This document shows positions 8,992 to 17,852 of a stretch of DNA of 64,000 bases, in pieces. The notes beneath the pieces were generated by a model. It did no database searches. It worked only from the letters and a program-made list of their open reading frames with translations, and was not told the DNA's origin. This DNA comes from Streptomyces cyaneogriseus subsp. noncyanogenus (GTDB lineage Bacteria; Actinomycetota; Actinomycetes; Streptomycetales; Streptomycetaceae), in contig NZ_CP010849.1 in assembly GCF_000931445.1 (NCBI RefSeq), positions 4,712,001 through 4,776,000 of the forward strand, read 5' to 3'. Numbering within the stretch: position 1 is the first letter of the stretch; every line of letters begins with the position of its first letter. The position numbers and the translations under genes are program-made.

Positions 8992-9621
8992 GTGGCCGCC
9001 AAGCCCGTGGCCAAGCGCCTCGTCGTGCTGGTCTCCGGATCCGGCACCAATCTTCAGGCGCTCCTGGACGAGATCGCCGCCACCGGCCCCGAGCGCTACG
9101 GAGCCGAGATCGTGGCCGTCGGCGCCGACCGGGACGGCATCGAGGGGCTCGCGCGCGCCGAGCGGGCCGGGCTGCCCACCTTCGTGTGCCGCGTGAAGGA
9201 CCACGCCACCCGCGAGGAGTGGGACGCGGCGCTCGCGGAGGCCGTCGCCGCCCATGAGCCGGACCTCGTCGTCTCGGCCGGGTTCATGAAGATCGTGGGG
9301 AAGGAGTTCCTCGCGCGATTCGGCGGGCGGTTCGTCAACACCCACCCCGCCCTCCTCCCCAGTTTCCCCGGGGCCCACGGCGTGCGGGACGCGCTCGCGT
9401 ACGGCGCCAAGGTCACCGGCTGCACCGTCCACTTCGTCGACGACGGCGTCGACACCGGGCCGATCATCGCGCAGGGCGTGGTGGAGATCCGGGACGAGGA
9501 CGACGAGAGCGCTCTGCACGAGCGCATCAAGGAAGCCGAGCGAAGGCTGCTCGTCGATGTCGTGGGGCGGCTCGCCCGCCACGGCTACCGCATTGAGGGA
9601 CGAAAGGTAGTAATCCAGTGA
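8992..9621 (+). CDS. purN: Phosphoribosylglycinamide formyltransferase (GART)
   Basis: This enzyme transfers a formyl group from 10-formyl-THF to GAR in the third step of purine synthesis. The protein has 209 residues, the normal PurN size. It begins KRLVVLVSGSGTNLQALLD, the family phosphoribosyl-binding loop. The catalytic Asn/His region FVNTHPALLPSFPGAHG (about 119-135) and the distal Asp in HFVDDGVDTGPII are present. The GTG at 8992 was chosen over a longer open frame because GAGAAAGGG lies at correct spacing and the family N-terminus starts here. It overlaps purH by four bases (GTGA), implying translational coupling. Confidence 0.96.
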   Translation: MAAKPVAKRLVVLVSGSGTNLQALLDEIAATGPERYGAEIVAVGADRDGIEGLARAERAGLPTFVCRVKDHATREEWDAALAEAVAAHEPDLVVSAGFMKIVGKEFLARFGGRFVNTHPALLPSFPGAHGVRDALAYGAKVTGCTVHFVDDGVDTGPIIAQGVVEIRDEDDESALHERIKEAERRLLVDVVGRLARHGYRIEGRKVVIQ

Positions 9622-11180
9622 CCGCCGACAGCAACAAGCGGCCGATTCGCCGGGCGCTCGTCAGCGTCTACGACAAGACCGGGCTGGAAGAGCTCGCGCG
9701 CGGCCTGCACGAGGCCGGCGTCGAGCTGGTCTCCACCGGCTCCACCGCCGCCCGGATCGCCGCCGCCGGCGTCCCCGTCACCAAGGTCGAGGAGCTCACC
9801 GGCTTCCCCGAGTGCCTCGACGGCCGTGTCAAGACCCTGCACCCCAAGGTGCACGCGGGCATCCTCGCCGACCTGCGCCTGGACACCCACCGGCAGCAGC
9901 TCGACGAGCTCGGCGTCGCGCCGTTCGACCTGGTCGTGGTCAACCTCTACCCGTTCCGCGAGACGGTCGCCTCGGGCGCCACCCCCGACGAGTGCGTGGA
10001 GCAGATCGACATCGGCGGCCCCTCCATGGTCCGCGCCGCCGCCAAGAACCACCCCTCCGTCGCCGTGGTCACCAGCCCCGCCCGGTACGGCGACGTCCTC
10101 GCCGCGGCCAAGGACGGCGGCTTCGACCTGGCCGCCCGCAAGCGCCTGGCCGCCGAGGCGTTCCGGCGCACGGCCGCCTACGACGTGGCGGTCGCCTCCT
10201 GGTTCGCCTCCGAGTACGCCCCGGCCGACGACTCGTCCTTCCCCGACTTCCTCGGCGCCACCTGGGACCGCGCGCACACCCTGCGCTACGGCGAGAACCC
10301 GCACCAGCCCGCCGCCCTGTACGTCTCCGGCACCGGCGGCCTCGCCGAGGCCGAGCAGCTCCACGGCAAGGAGATGTCGTACAACAACTACACGGACACG
10401 GACGCCGCCCGCCGTGCCGCGTACGACCACGCCGAGCCGTGCGTGGCGATCATCAAGCACGCCAACCCGTGCGGCATCGCGATCGGCGCGGACGTCGCCG
10501 AGGCGCACCGCAAGGCGCACGCCTGCGACCCGCTGTCCGCGTTCGGCGGCGTGATCGCCGTCAACCGGCCGGTCAGCAAGGAGATGGCCGAGCAGGTCGC
10601 GGAGATCTTCACCGAGGTCATCGTCGCGCCCGGCTACGAGGACGGCGCGCTGGAGATCCTCACCAAGAAGAAGAACATCCGCGTGCTGCGCGCCCCCGAG
10701 GCGCCCGCCGCGGCCGTGGAGATCAAGCCGATCGACGGCGGCGCCCTCCTCCAGGTCGCCGACCGCCTCCAGGCCGAGGGCGACGACCCGGCCACCTGGA
10801 CCCTCGCCAGCGGCGAGGCCCTGTCCGAGGCGGAGCTGGCCGAGCTGGCGTTCGCCTGGCGGGCCTGCCGCGCGGTGAAGTCCAACGCGATCCTGCTGGC
10901 GAAGGACGGCGCCTCGGTCGGCGTCGGCATGGGCCAGGTCAACCGGGTCGACTCCTGCCGCCTCGCGGTCGAGCGGGCCGGCCAGGAGCGGGCGCGCGGC
11001 GCGTTCGCGGCCTCGGACGCCTTCTTCCCGTTCCCGGACGGCCCCGAGATCCTGATCGAGGCCGGGGTCCGGGCCATCGTCCAGCCCGGCGGCTCGATCC
11101 GCGACGAGCAGGTCGTCGAGGCCGCGAAGAAGGCCGGTGTGACGATGTACTTCACCGGCACCCGCCACTTCTTCCACTGA
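9618..11180 (+). CDS. purH: Bifunctional AICAR transformylase / IMP cyclohydrolase
   Basis: This enzyme carries out the last two steps of IMP synthesis: formylation of AICAR and ring closure. The 520 residues match the family. The N-terminal MGS-like IMP cyclohydrolase domain (about 10-200) starts RRALVSVYDKTGLEELARGL and includes KTLHPKVHAGIL. The C-terminal transformylase has LRYGENPHQPAALY (about 221-234), the catalytic KHANPCG motif (about 280-286) and the SNAILLAKDG segment. Translationally coupled to purN. A strong hairpin terminator follows the stop. Confidence 0.97.
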   Translation: MTADSNKRPIRRALVSVYDKTGLEELARGLHEAGVELVSTGSTAARIAAAGVPVTKVEELTGFPECLDGRVKTLHPKVHAGILADLRLDTHRQQLDELGVAPFDLVVVNLYPFRETVASGATPDECVEQIDIGGPSMVRAAAKNHPSVAVVTSPARYGDVLAAAKDGGFDLAARKRLAAEAFRRTAAYDVAVASWFASEYAPADDSSFPDFLGATWDRAHTLRYGENPHQPAALYVSGTGGLAEAEQLHGKEMSYNNYTDTDAARRAAYDHAEPCVAIIKHANPCGIAIGADVAEAHRKAHACDPLSAFGGVIAVNRPVSKEMAEQVAEIFTEVIVAPGYEDGALEILTKKKNIRVLRAPEAPAAAVEIKPIDGGALLQVADRLQAEGDDPATWTLASGEALSEAELAELAFAWRACRAVKSNAILLAKDGASVGVGMGQVNRVDSCRLAVERAGQERARGAFAASDAFFPFPDGPEILIEAGVRAIVQPGGSIRDEQVVEAAKKAGVTMYFTGTRHFFH

Positions 11181-11210
11181 GCACCGCCGGTGATCCGGTG
11201 ACGCCGTGAC

Positions 11211-11258
11211 GGACGGGGCCTTCCGGCTCTCCCCCGAGGGAGCCGGAAGGCCCCGTCC
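11211..11258 (+). terminator. purNH terminator hairpin
   Basis: Arms 11211-11228 and 11241-11258 form a perfect 18-bp stem with a 12-nt loop. It lies between the converging ends of purH and the kinase gene. Confidence 0.8.
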
Positions 11259-11311
11259 GGGTTCCACCGTGCCGCGGGCCCGCCGCCGGCACCACCTCGG
11301 ACCTGTGAGGG

Positions 11312-12880
11312 TCACTTCCGCCCGGGCGGGGTGTACTCCTTGAGGCGGTGGGCGACGCGGTCGGCGTAGTCGCGGTGCTTCGGGGGGACCCCGCCCGCGT
11401 CGTTCACCTTCCGGTACGACGACCGGTAGGCGGCGGCGATCAGCACCCGGCGGTCGCCGGGCAGGCCGTCGTCCAGGCGCGGCGCGATCCAGCACAGGTA
11501 GCGGCCCATCGCCGGGATCGACTCGGCGGGCGGGAAGGGCGGTTCGGGCACGGACTCGGCGGGCGTGCCGTCCTCGTTCATCCACCAGCGCAGGACCGAG
11601 GGGGTCCAGCGGGCGATGCCGTACTCGTTGCGCACCGGGTCGGACAGGTTCGGGTCGAAGTCGCTCTCCACCTTCAGCATGGCCGCGATCAGGGGCGGGG
11701 TGACGTGCTCGTCGGCGCAGTCGTGCGCCGTCTCCACGATCAGCAGCCGGTACGCGGGCGGGATGCCCCGGTCGGTGCGCAGCTCGGACGCGCCGTAGGA
11801 GACGGCGGCGATCCGGGCGCCGCGCGCGGCCTCCCCGCCACCGCCGCTCCCGCCGCCCGCCCAGGTGCTGATGGCGTAGCCGAGGGCGGCCACGGCCGTG
11901 GTGGCGCCCAGCGCCGCCGCGAGGACGGCGCCGCGCCGGGGGCGCCGGTGCGGCAGCAGCCGGGGCAGGCGGGGCAGGCGGGGCGTCCGGCCGGTGCCGG
12001 CCGCGGCCTCGACCAGCCGCAGCAGGGATTCGGTGCCGACCCGGTCGCCGTGCGTCCGGGTCAGGCAGGACCGTACGATCTCGCGCCAGGGCTCGGGCAG
12101 TTCGGGCGCCAGCCGTAACTGGTCGGCGCCCCGGGCGTAGGCCACGGCGGCGTCGCGGCGGGCCGCGGGGGTGCCGCCGGGCAGCGGGAAGGAGCCGGTG
12201 AGCACGAGGTGGGCGAGGACGCCGAAGGCCCACACGTCGGCGGAGGGGCGGATGCGGCGCCCGCGTTCGCCGATCTCCGACCACAGCAGCTCGGGCGGGG
12301 TGTAGTCGGGGGTGGAGAAGGCGGGCGTGTAGGCGTGGGTGCCCTCCAGCTCGGCGGCCATGTTGAAGTCGGCCAGCCGTACCGAACCGTCCGCCATCAG
12401 CAGCACGTTGGCGGGCTTGAGGTCCCCGTGCACCCAGCCCGCCCGGTGGAGCTGGGCCAGCCCCGCGCAGACCTGGGCGAGCAGCGCGGGCCCGGCCGGC
12501 GGGCGGGGCGCTCCGGCCAGCAGCCCGGACAGGGAGCCCTCCGCCTTCTCCAGGACGAGGACGGTGGCGCCGTCCAGCCGGGGGTTCCCGGGGTCGTCGA
12601 CGGTGAGGGTCTCGTACATCCGGATCAGCCGCGGCTGCCTCAGCCGGCGCAGCAGCGCGACCTCGCGCTCGATCAGTTCGCGCAGGTGGGCCAGTTGCCG
12701 GGGGGTGCCGGTGCCGGTCGCCAGGAACTTCAGGGCGGCGGTCCTCGGCAGGTCGTCCGCCCCGCCGGTGCGGCGGGCGGCGTACACGCTGCCGAAGGCG
12801 CCCGTCGCGATCGGCTCGCGCACCTCCCAGCAGCCCACCCGGTAGCCCCGGGGAACCGGCACCGCGTACGGTCCGGTCAC
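11312..12880 (-). CDS. Membrane Ser/Thr kinase with outside transglycosylase-like domain
   Basis: About 522 residues from a GTG at 12880. The kinase spans about 12-295: Gly-rich loop ATGAFGSVY (26-34), invariant Lys51 in TAALK, catalytic loop HGDLKPANVL (151-160) and DFN at 171-173, where DFG is usual. A transmembrane helix lies at about 317-338. The outside part (about 355-515) resembles SLT lytic transglycosylases: PPLIAAMLKVESDFDPN puts a candidate catalytic Glu at 405, followed by NEYGIARWTPS and later AAAYRSS. The start overlaps the stop of the FHA gene by four bases, so kinase and phosphopeptide-binding protein are coupled. I infer a receptor kinase that binds or cuts peptidoglycan. Confidence 0.8.
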   Translation of the reverse strand: MTGPYAVPVPRGYRVGCWEVREPIATGAFGSVYAARRTGGADDLPRTAALKFLATGTGTPRQLAHLRELIEREVALLRRLRQPRLIRMYETLTVDDPGNPRLDGATVLVLEKAEGSLSGLLAGAPRPPAGPALLAQVCAGLAQLHRAGWVHGDLKPANVLLMADGSVRLADFNMAAELEGTHAYTPAFSTPDYTPPELLWSEIGERGRRIRPSADVWAFGVLAHLVLTGSFPLPGGTPAARRDAAVAYARGADQLRLAPELPEPWREIVRSCLTRTHGDRVGTESLLRLVEAAAGTGRTPRLPRLPRLLPHRRPRRGAVLAAALGATTAVAALGYAISTWAGGGSGGGGEAARGARIAAVSYGASELRTDRGIPPAYRLLIVETAHDCADEHVTPPLIAAMLKVESDFDPNLSDPVRNEYGIARWTPSVLRWWMNEDGTPAESVPEPPFPPAESIPAMGRYLCWIAPRLDDGLPGDRRVLIAAAYRSSYRKVNDAGGVPPKHRDYADRVAHRLKEYTPPGRK

Positions 12881-13623
12881 CGGACCGCCCGTCCGGACGG
12901 TGCCGCGAGGACCACGAGGTCGTCCTCGCGGACCAGATCGAAGCGGAGCGCCAGGGAGACCAGCGACTCCTTCTTGCCGTTGAGCCGCGGACCCGGCTCG
13001 GCGCTCTCCGGGCCCGGCTTCAGGCGCAGCTTGACCGCCAGGTAGTCGATGTTCCACTGCACCGAGGTGCGGGACGCGGCCGGCCAGGTCGGGCGCAGCC
13101 GCTCCACCACCTGCTCCACCGTGGGCAGCGGCGCGTGCGGCGCGCCGCGCAGCCGCGGTTCGCACAGCGCGGCCAGTACGGCGAAGTAGCGCTTGGTGCG
13201 GTCGACGGAGAAGGCGGGGGCGGTGGTCTCGCCGTCGCCGCCGCCCTCGGCGCGCAGGAAGTCGTGGCGCGGCGCCCACACCTCCACCGGCAGCAGATCG
13301 CCCGCGGCGGGCAGCACGATCCGCGAGAACTCGAACGGGACCGGCGCGTCCAGGCGCCCCGGGGCCACTTTGATGTGCTCGCCCGCCCCCTCCGGGTTCT
13401 CCACCACGTACGTCTGGTGGGCGCAGAGGTTGCTCAGCGTCCAGAAGGTGCCGTGGGCGGTGATCTCACCGGCCCGGCGGGACACCCCGTCGTGCGCGAT
13501 CAGCAGGCCGCCGGGGTCCACGGACCGCCCGAAGGCGAGCCGTTCGCCGGGTGCCAGCCTGATCTGGGTGCGGTCACGGTCGTCCTCCGTGGTCGGCGGA
13601 GGTACCACGATGATGCTGTACAA
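12877..13623 (-). CDS. FHA-domain protein paired with the Ser/Thr kinase
   Basis: 248 residues. The N-terminal about 100 residues fit an FHA fold: GERLAFGRSVD, then GVSRRAGEI, then TFWTLSNLCAHQTYVVEN, corresponding to the GR...SRxH...N pattern with His replaced by Ala. FHA domains bind phosphothreonine. The second half (about 135-240) has a winged-helix-like stretch (PTVEQVVERLRPTW and VQWNIDYLAVKLRLKP) of the kind that follows FHA in other actinobacterial proteins. The downstream kinase gene overlaps by four bases, so this is a likely substrate or docking partner. The degenerate His may weaken phosphopeptide binding. Confidence 0.75.
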   Translation of the reverse strand: MYSIIVVPPPTTEDDRDRTQIRLAPGERLAFGRSVDPGGLLIAHDGVSRRAGEITAHGTFWTLSNLCAHQTYVVENPEGAGEHIKVAPGRLDAPVPFEFSRIVLPAAGDLLPVEVWAPRHDFLRAEGGGDGETTAPAFSVDRTKRYFAVLAALCEPRLRGAPHAPLPTVEQVVERLRPTWPAASRTSVQWNIDYLAVKLRLKPGPESAEPGPRLNGKKESLVSLALRFDLVREDDLVVLAAPSGRAVR

Positions 13624-13749
13624 GGTGCGTCTCCCCGTGCCTGACGGCTACCCAGCCAGACTAGGGCGACGCGCCGGGGCCGTGTCCCCCTCGTACGGGT
13701 GAGACACGGCCCCGGCGGTTGAATGGCGCGGATGCGACGCCCGGTGGGG

Positions 13750-14475
13750 TCAGCGCTGGACGACCATCGTGCTCGCGGCCTTGTCGTGCCAGCCCTGCTG
13801 GCGGCCGGACTTGTCCCAGAACGGGGAGAGGTAGACCAGCAGCTGGCCGATGCCGCAGGCGAGGGAGCCGACGATCGGGATGATCCAGCGGATGAACGAC
13901 GAACCCAGACCCGTCTTCTGGCCGGTGTCGGCCTTCACCACCCGCATGCCGAGGATCATCTTCCCCAGCGTGGCGCCCACCAGGCCGACCATCAGCCACT
14001 CGTACAGGAGGCTGGCGATGCCGAGGATGAGGAAGACCGCCGTCAGCGGTCCCAGCACGTCGGCGGCGGCGTCGTTGACGCAGGACTCGTAGGCGGGCGA
14101 ATTCGGGTCGCACTCCGTGGCCGCGTCGGCCGAGCCCGCGACACCCGCGATCAGCAGGACGACGTAGACGATGCCGATTATCACGCCGTCGATCAGGCGT
14201 GCGCCCAGGCGCCGGCCCATGGAGGCGACCCGCGGTCCCGGGCCGCCCGGGTAACCCGGCTGCTGCGGGTAGCCGTAGCCGGGCTGGCCGCCCTGCTGCG
14301 GGTAGCCGTAGCCGGGCTGGCCGCCCTGCTGGGGGTGGCCGTAGCCGGGCTGGCCGCCCTGCTGGGGGTGGCCGTAACCCGGCTGGCCACCCTGCTGCGG
14401 GTAGCCGGGCAGGCCCTGCTGGCCCTGCTGGGGCTGACCGTAGGGGTTGTCGGGCGGGGGCGAGCCGAAACTCAT
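13750..14475 (-). CDS. RDD-family membrane protein with Gly-Gln-Pro-Tyr repeats
   Basis: 241 residues from the ATG at 14475. The N-terminal about 85 residues are a low-complexity cytosolic tail built from an 11-residue unit (GGQPGYGHPQQ and variants, about four copies; 33-bp DNA period). The RDD domain follows: RLGARLIDGVIIGIVYVVLLIAG, a second helix pair around LTAVFLILGIASLLYEW and GLVGATLGKMILGMRVV, and WHDKAASTMVV at the end. RDD proteins are small membrane proteins, some implicated in ion exchange. It is a single gene between the FHA gene and folD. Confidence 0.85.
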   Translation of the reverse strand: MSFGSPPPDNPYGQPQQGQQGLPGYPQQGGQPGYGHPQQGGQPGYGHPQQGGQPGYGYPQQGGQPGYGYPQQPGYPGGPGPRVASMGRRLGARLIDGVIIGIVYVVLLIAGVAGSADAATECDPNSPAYESCVNDAAADVLGPLTAVFLILGIASLLYEWLMVGLVGATLGKMILGMRVVKADTGQKTGLGSSFIRWIIPIVGSLACGIGQLLVYLSPFWDKSGRQQGWHDKAASTMVVQR

Positions 14476-14725
14476 GACGTTGAGCCTCCGTTGGGCTGCG
14501 GGGACGGAGCGGATCCAGCGGAGGAACGTGCGTGCATGAGCGGTTTCCCCCCGTTCGGACCGCGTTACTGCGTGTTCATCGTGGTGCGCCGGTGATCCCG
14601 TGTCCAGCTCACCTCCACAATGTTGTGCAAGTGCAACACCGGCGATCATGGCCGGGCACCCGGTCCGCGGGGGTCCGCGTCCCTCGGATTGGAACCGGGG
14701 GCGGGTCATCCGGGAGGATGGGGCC

Positions 14726-15580
14726 ATGACCGCCCAGATTCTCGATGGCAAGGCCACCGCAGCCGCGATCAAGTCCGAACTGACCGCCCGGGTGGCGGCG
14801 CTGAAGGAGAAGGGCGTCACGCCCGGCCTCGGCACCGTCCTCGTCGGCGACGACCCCGGCAGCCAGAAGTACGTCGCCGGCAAGCACCGAGACTGCGCCC
14901 AGGTGGGCATCGCCTCCATCCAGCGCGAACTGCCGGCCACGGCGACGCAGGAGGAGATCGAGGCGGTCGTGCGCGAACTGAACGAGGACCCGGCCTGCAC
15001 CGGCTACATCGTCCAGCTCCCGCTGCCCAAGGGCATCGACGAGAACCGCATCCTGGAGCTGATGGACCCGGCCAAGGACGCCGACGGCCTGCACCCGATG
15101 AACCTCGGCCGCCTCGTGCTGAACGAGCCGGCCCCGCTGCCCTGCACCCCCAACGGCATCCTCACCCTCCTGCGCCGCTACGGCGTGGAGATCAAGGGCG
15201 CCGAGGTCGTGGTCGTCGGCCGCGGCGTCACCATCGGCCGCCCCATGCCGCTGCTGCTGACCCGGCGCAGCGAGAACGCGACCGTGACCCAGTGCCACAC
15301 CGGCACCCGCGACCTGTCCGCGCACCTCAAGCGCGCCGACATCGTCATCGCCGCGGCCGGCTCGCCCCACCTGATCCGGCCCGAGGACGTCAAGCCGGGC
15401 GCCGCCGTCCTCGACGTCGGTGTCTCGCGCAACGCCGAGGGCAAGATCGTCGGCGATGTCCACCCGGACGTCGCCGAGGTCGCCGGCTGGATCTCCCCCA
15501 ACCCCGGCGGCGTCGGCCCGATGACCCGGGCGCTGCTGCTGGTCAACGTGGTCGAGGCGGCGGAGCGCAGTGTCGGCTGA
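14726..15580 (+). CDS. folD: Methylene-THF dehydrogenase / methenyl-THF cyclohydrolase
   Basis: This enzyme makes 10-formyl-THF, the cofactor used by PurN and PurH encoded 5 kb upstream. The protein has 284 residues. The N-terminus MTAQILDGKATAAAIKSEL sets the ATG at 14726, with GGGAGGATGGGG just upstream. The catalytic region LVGDDPGSQKYVAGKHRDC contains the Tyr and Lys of the family (KY and K). GYIVQLPLPKGID and the NADP-binding VVVGRGVTIGRPM are present. The downstream DUF3017 gene starts inside its last codons (11-nt overlap), so they form a coupled pair. Confidence 0.96.
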   Translation: MTAQILDGKATAAAIKSELTARVAALKEKGVTPGLGTVLVGDDPGSQKYVAGKHRDCAQVGIASIQRELPATATQEEIEAVVRELNEDPACTGYIVQLPLPKGIDENRILELMDPAKDADGLHPMNLGRLVLNEPAPLPCTPNGILTLLRRYGVEIKGAEVVVVGRGVTIGRPMPLLLTRRSENATVTQCHTGTRDLSAHLKRADIVIAAAGSPHLIRPEDVKPGAAVLDVGVSRNAEGKIVGDVHPDVAEVAGWISPNPGGVGPMTRALLLVNVVEAAERSVG

Positions 15581-16046
15581 CGAGGGCGCCCGGCACCCGG
15601 AGGACATCACGGTCCCGGACGCGGTCAGCGCGCCCGACGCCGAGGGCAGGCCGCGGCGCGTCACGCGCCGCTTCCCGCTGTTCACCCGGGACACCGCGCG
15701 CCCCGAGGGCAGCGGCCGGGCCGCGCCCCTGGACGCCCCGGCCCCGGCCCGGCAGTGGCCGATCCTCGCCGTGCTGTCCCTGGTCGGCATCGGCCTGCTG
15801 CTGACCGCCCTGGACGTCTTCCGGTACGGCACGCTGCTGATCGGGGTCGCGCTGCTGGGCGGTGCCGTCCTGCGCTGGCTGCTGCCCGGCGTCGGCATGC
15901 TGGCCGTACGGTCCCGCTTCACGGACATCGCCACCTACGGCGTCCTGGGCCTCGCCATCGCCCTGCTCGCGATGATGGCCCAGCCCGACCCGTGGCTGGA
16001 GATCCCGTTCCTGAAGGACACGCTGCACTTCACGGTCAGCGGCTGA
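15570..16046 (+). CDS. DUF3017 membrane protein
   Basis: 158 residues from a GTG lying inside the folD 3' end. A 60-residue cytosolic Pro/Arg-rich part is followed by three hydrophobic helices: WPILAVLSLVGIGLLLTALDVF, LLIGVALLGGAVLRWLLPGVGML and IATYGVLGLAIALLAMM. Actinobacterial DUF3017 proteins sit next to folD in this way. No biochemical role is known; the coupling suggests co-expression with one-carbon metabolism. Confidence 0.8.
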   Translation: MSADEGARHPEDITVPDAVSAPDAEGRPRRVTRRFPLFTRDTARPEGSGRAAPLDAPAPARQWPILAVLSLVGIGLLLTALDVFRYGTLLIGVALLGGAVLRWLLPGVGMLAVRSRFTDIATYGVLGLAIALLAMMAQPDPWLEIPFLKDTLHFTVSG

Positions 16047-16349
16047 CCGCGCGGCCCGCCGCCGGGGCGGCGGCCCGTCCCCTCGCCAGCCGGGGCCGGG
16101 GCCCTGAGCCGTCCGGGGGCGGGGCGGGCCTGGCCCTACGGGACGGTCCGGGACGCCCCGTACGGGTGCCCGGGGTCCGCCCGCCGGTGGGGAGACCGGT
16201 GGGAGACTGGGCCGCGTCCGCGGGCGCGTGACGGCGGGTGCGCCGTCGGCATGCGCCGCGGGACCTCACGGGGCTCCGGCCAGGGCGCCGCGCGGGCACC
16301 TGGCACGGGGGAGATGACCAGCTCGTCACCGGGGGAAGAGGGGGGAGCG
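16047..16349. other. Gap between DUF3017 and XRE/DUF2690 genes
   Basis: About 300 bp of GC-rich DNA with no supported gene. The frame of the following gene is open from 16251, but those first 33 codons lack a ribosome-binding site and look like leader. A GGGGAAGAGGGGGGAG purine run at its end serves the start at 16350. Confidence 0.4.
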
Positions 16350-17480
16350 ATGCCTCGTTGGGGGGCCTTGCCCGACGCACTCGATCCGCAGATCAGGGAG
16401 TTCGCCGGCCGGTTGCGCCGGCTGGTGGACCGCAGCGGTCTGAGCATCGCCGACGTGGCCGACCGCACCGGCTACGGCAAGACGTCCTGGGAGCGGTATC
16501 TCGACGGCCGGCTGCTGGCGCCCAAGGGCGCGGTCGTGGCCCTGGCCGAGGTGACCGGGACCGATCCGGTGCACCTGACCACCCTGTGGGAGCTGGCCGA
16601 GCGCGCCTGGAGCCGCTCCGAGACGCGGCACGACGTGACCATGGAGGCCATCCGGATCTCCCGGTCCCGGACCGCGCCCGGGGGCGCCGGACCGGCCGGA
16701 GGGGCAGCGCCCGCCGTCCCGCCGCTGCCGGCGCAGCGGACGGCGGCCGAGAGCCCGGACGCGCTCAGCGGCACGTCCCGGACCGGCCCGTCCCACGGCG
16801 GTGCGCCCGGGGGCAACTCCTGGGGCCTCGCCGGGTACCGGGGTCCGTCGCCGGCCACGCGCCGCCCGCCGCGCGGTGGGCCTGGCGGCGCGGGGACCGC
16901 CGGGGGTCCCGGGCACGGCGCGCCGGGCGCGCCCGCGCCCGCCGGGCCGCCGCGGGGGCCCGGCCGGGGCGGCTGGGCCGGGGGCGGCGGCAGACGGCCG
17001 GTGATGTTCCTCGCGGGGGCCGTCGGCGCGCTGATCGCCGTCGCCGGGGCCTTCCTCCTGCTGGACGGCGGCGGCGACCAGGCCGGCGAGGGCGCGCGGG
17101 CCGCCGCCTCGCCCGGCCCCAGCACCCGCCCCCGCCTGCCGGACGGCGTCAGGTGCGGCGGCGACCAGTGCACCGGCGAGGACGCCGAGACGATGGGATG
17201 CAGCAGCGGCGGTCTGGTGACCACCGCCCGGCAGATCACGGTCGGCACCGCCGTCGTCGAGGTCCGCTACAGCGCGGCCTGCGGTGCCGCCTGGGGCCGC
17301 GTCACCCAGGCGGCGCAGGGCGACGAGGTCGAGGTCACCGCGGGCGGGTCCCGGCAGACCGGCGCCGTCACGGAGGCCGGTGACACCCTCGCCTACACGC
17401 CCATGGTGGCCGTGCGGAAGGCCGGTGACGCCGTGGTGTGCGTGACGCTGGCCTCGGGGCAGCGGGGGTGCACCGGCTGA
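16350..17480 (+). CDS. Membrane XRE-type HTH protein with outer DUF2690 domain
   Basis: About 376 residues. The start at 16350 was chosen because GAAGAGGGGGGAG precedes it and the fold starts at once. Residues about 10-80 form a helix-turn-helix (RLVDRSGLSIADVADRTGYG). A long Pro/Gly-rich linker runs to about 215. A single membrane helix (MFLAGAVGALIAVAGAFLLL) lies at about 218-238. The outside domain (about 268-376) has four or more Cys (VRCGG, GDQCTGE, TMGCSSG, SAACGAAW) and the pattern of DUF2690. One-pass proteins with a cytosolic HTH and exported sensor are common in Streptomyces. Target genes are unknown. Confidence 0.7.
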   Translation: MPRWGALPDALDPQIREFAGRLRRLVDRSGLSIADVADRTGYGKTSWERYLDGRLLAPKGAVVALAEVTGTDPVHLTTLWELAERAWSRSETRHDVTMEAIRISRSRTAPGGAGPAGGAAPAVPPLPAQRTAAESPDALSGTSRTGPSHGGAPGGNSWGLAGYRGPSPATRRPPRGGPGGAGTAGGPGHGAPGAPAPAGPPRGPGRGGWAGGGGRRPVMFLAGAVGALIAVAGAFLLLDGGGDQAGEGARAAASPGPSTRPRLPDGVRCGGDQCTGEDAETMGCSSGGLVTTARQITVGTAVVEVRYSAACGAAWGRVTQAAQGDEVEVTAGGSRQTGAVTEAGDTLAYTPMVAVRKAGDAVVCVTLASGQRGCTG

Positions 17481-17625
17481 CCCCGCGGGCGGCCCGTCCG
17501 GCGGCCCGGCCGCGACTCCGGCGGAAAAAAAGCGGGAAACGACCGGCCCCGACAGGCATGCCCGTCCCGTGCGGGGGAACGCGAAAGGCAACCCCCACGG
17601 GAGTCCGGCGACGGTATCCCCGTAC

Positions 17626-17671
17626 GGCGGCCGCCTCGGTCCCTCCTCTCCCGGACAGGCGGCCGCCTTTT
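17626..17671 (+). terminator. Intrinsic terminator upstream of mdh
   Basis: Arms 17626-17636 and 17657-17667 form a perfect 11-bp stem with a 20-nt loop, followed directly by TTTT (17668-17671). It has the cleanest T-tail of the hairpins listed here and would end transcription from the XRE/DUF2690 gene. Confidence 0.8.
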
Positions 17672-17777
17672 CGTGTGTCGTCGCAGGTCCGGGCGGTGCC
17701 GGGCGGGCCTCTGTGGGACGGGCCACACCCACCCGGCCGTGCGGCGGAGCGGATGCGCGATAGCCTGACGGCTGATC

Positions 17778-17795
17778 TCTCTTGACGCCAAGAGA
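17778..17795. promoter_or_regulatory. TCTCTT/AAGAGA inverted repeat in mdh leader
   Basis: Six-base arms (17778-17783, 17790-17795) flank GACGCC, about 57 bp upstream of the mdh start. It contains TTGACG and could be an operator overlapping the promoter or a small leader hairpin. No regulator is assigned. Confidence 0.35.
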
Positions 17796-17852
17796 TCGAT
17801 CATCCGCCCGGGGCAGGGACGCCCCACCGCCAGCTGTCATACGGAGAACGCC

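Noticed and set aside
14260..14400. 33-bp tandem repeats that could be taken for a CRISPR array
   Set aside because: They are in frame, contiguous with no spacers, and encode the GGQPGYGHPQQ repeats of the RDD protein. No CRISPR or cas genes were seen in the window.
14630..14650. TTGTGCAAGTGCAA dyad before folD as an operator
   Set aside because: The arms do not match beyond three bases at each end; it is mostly a TGCA direct repeat.
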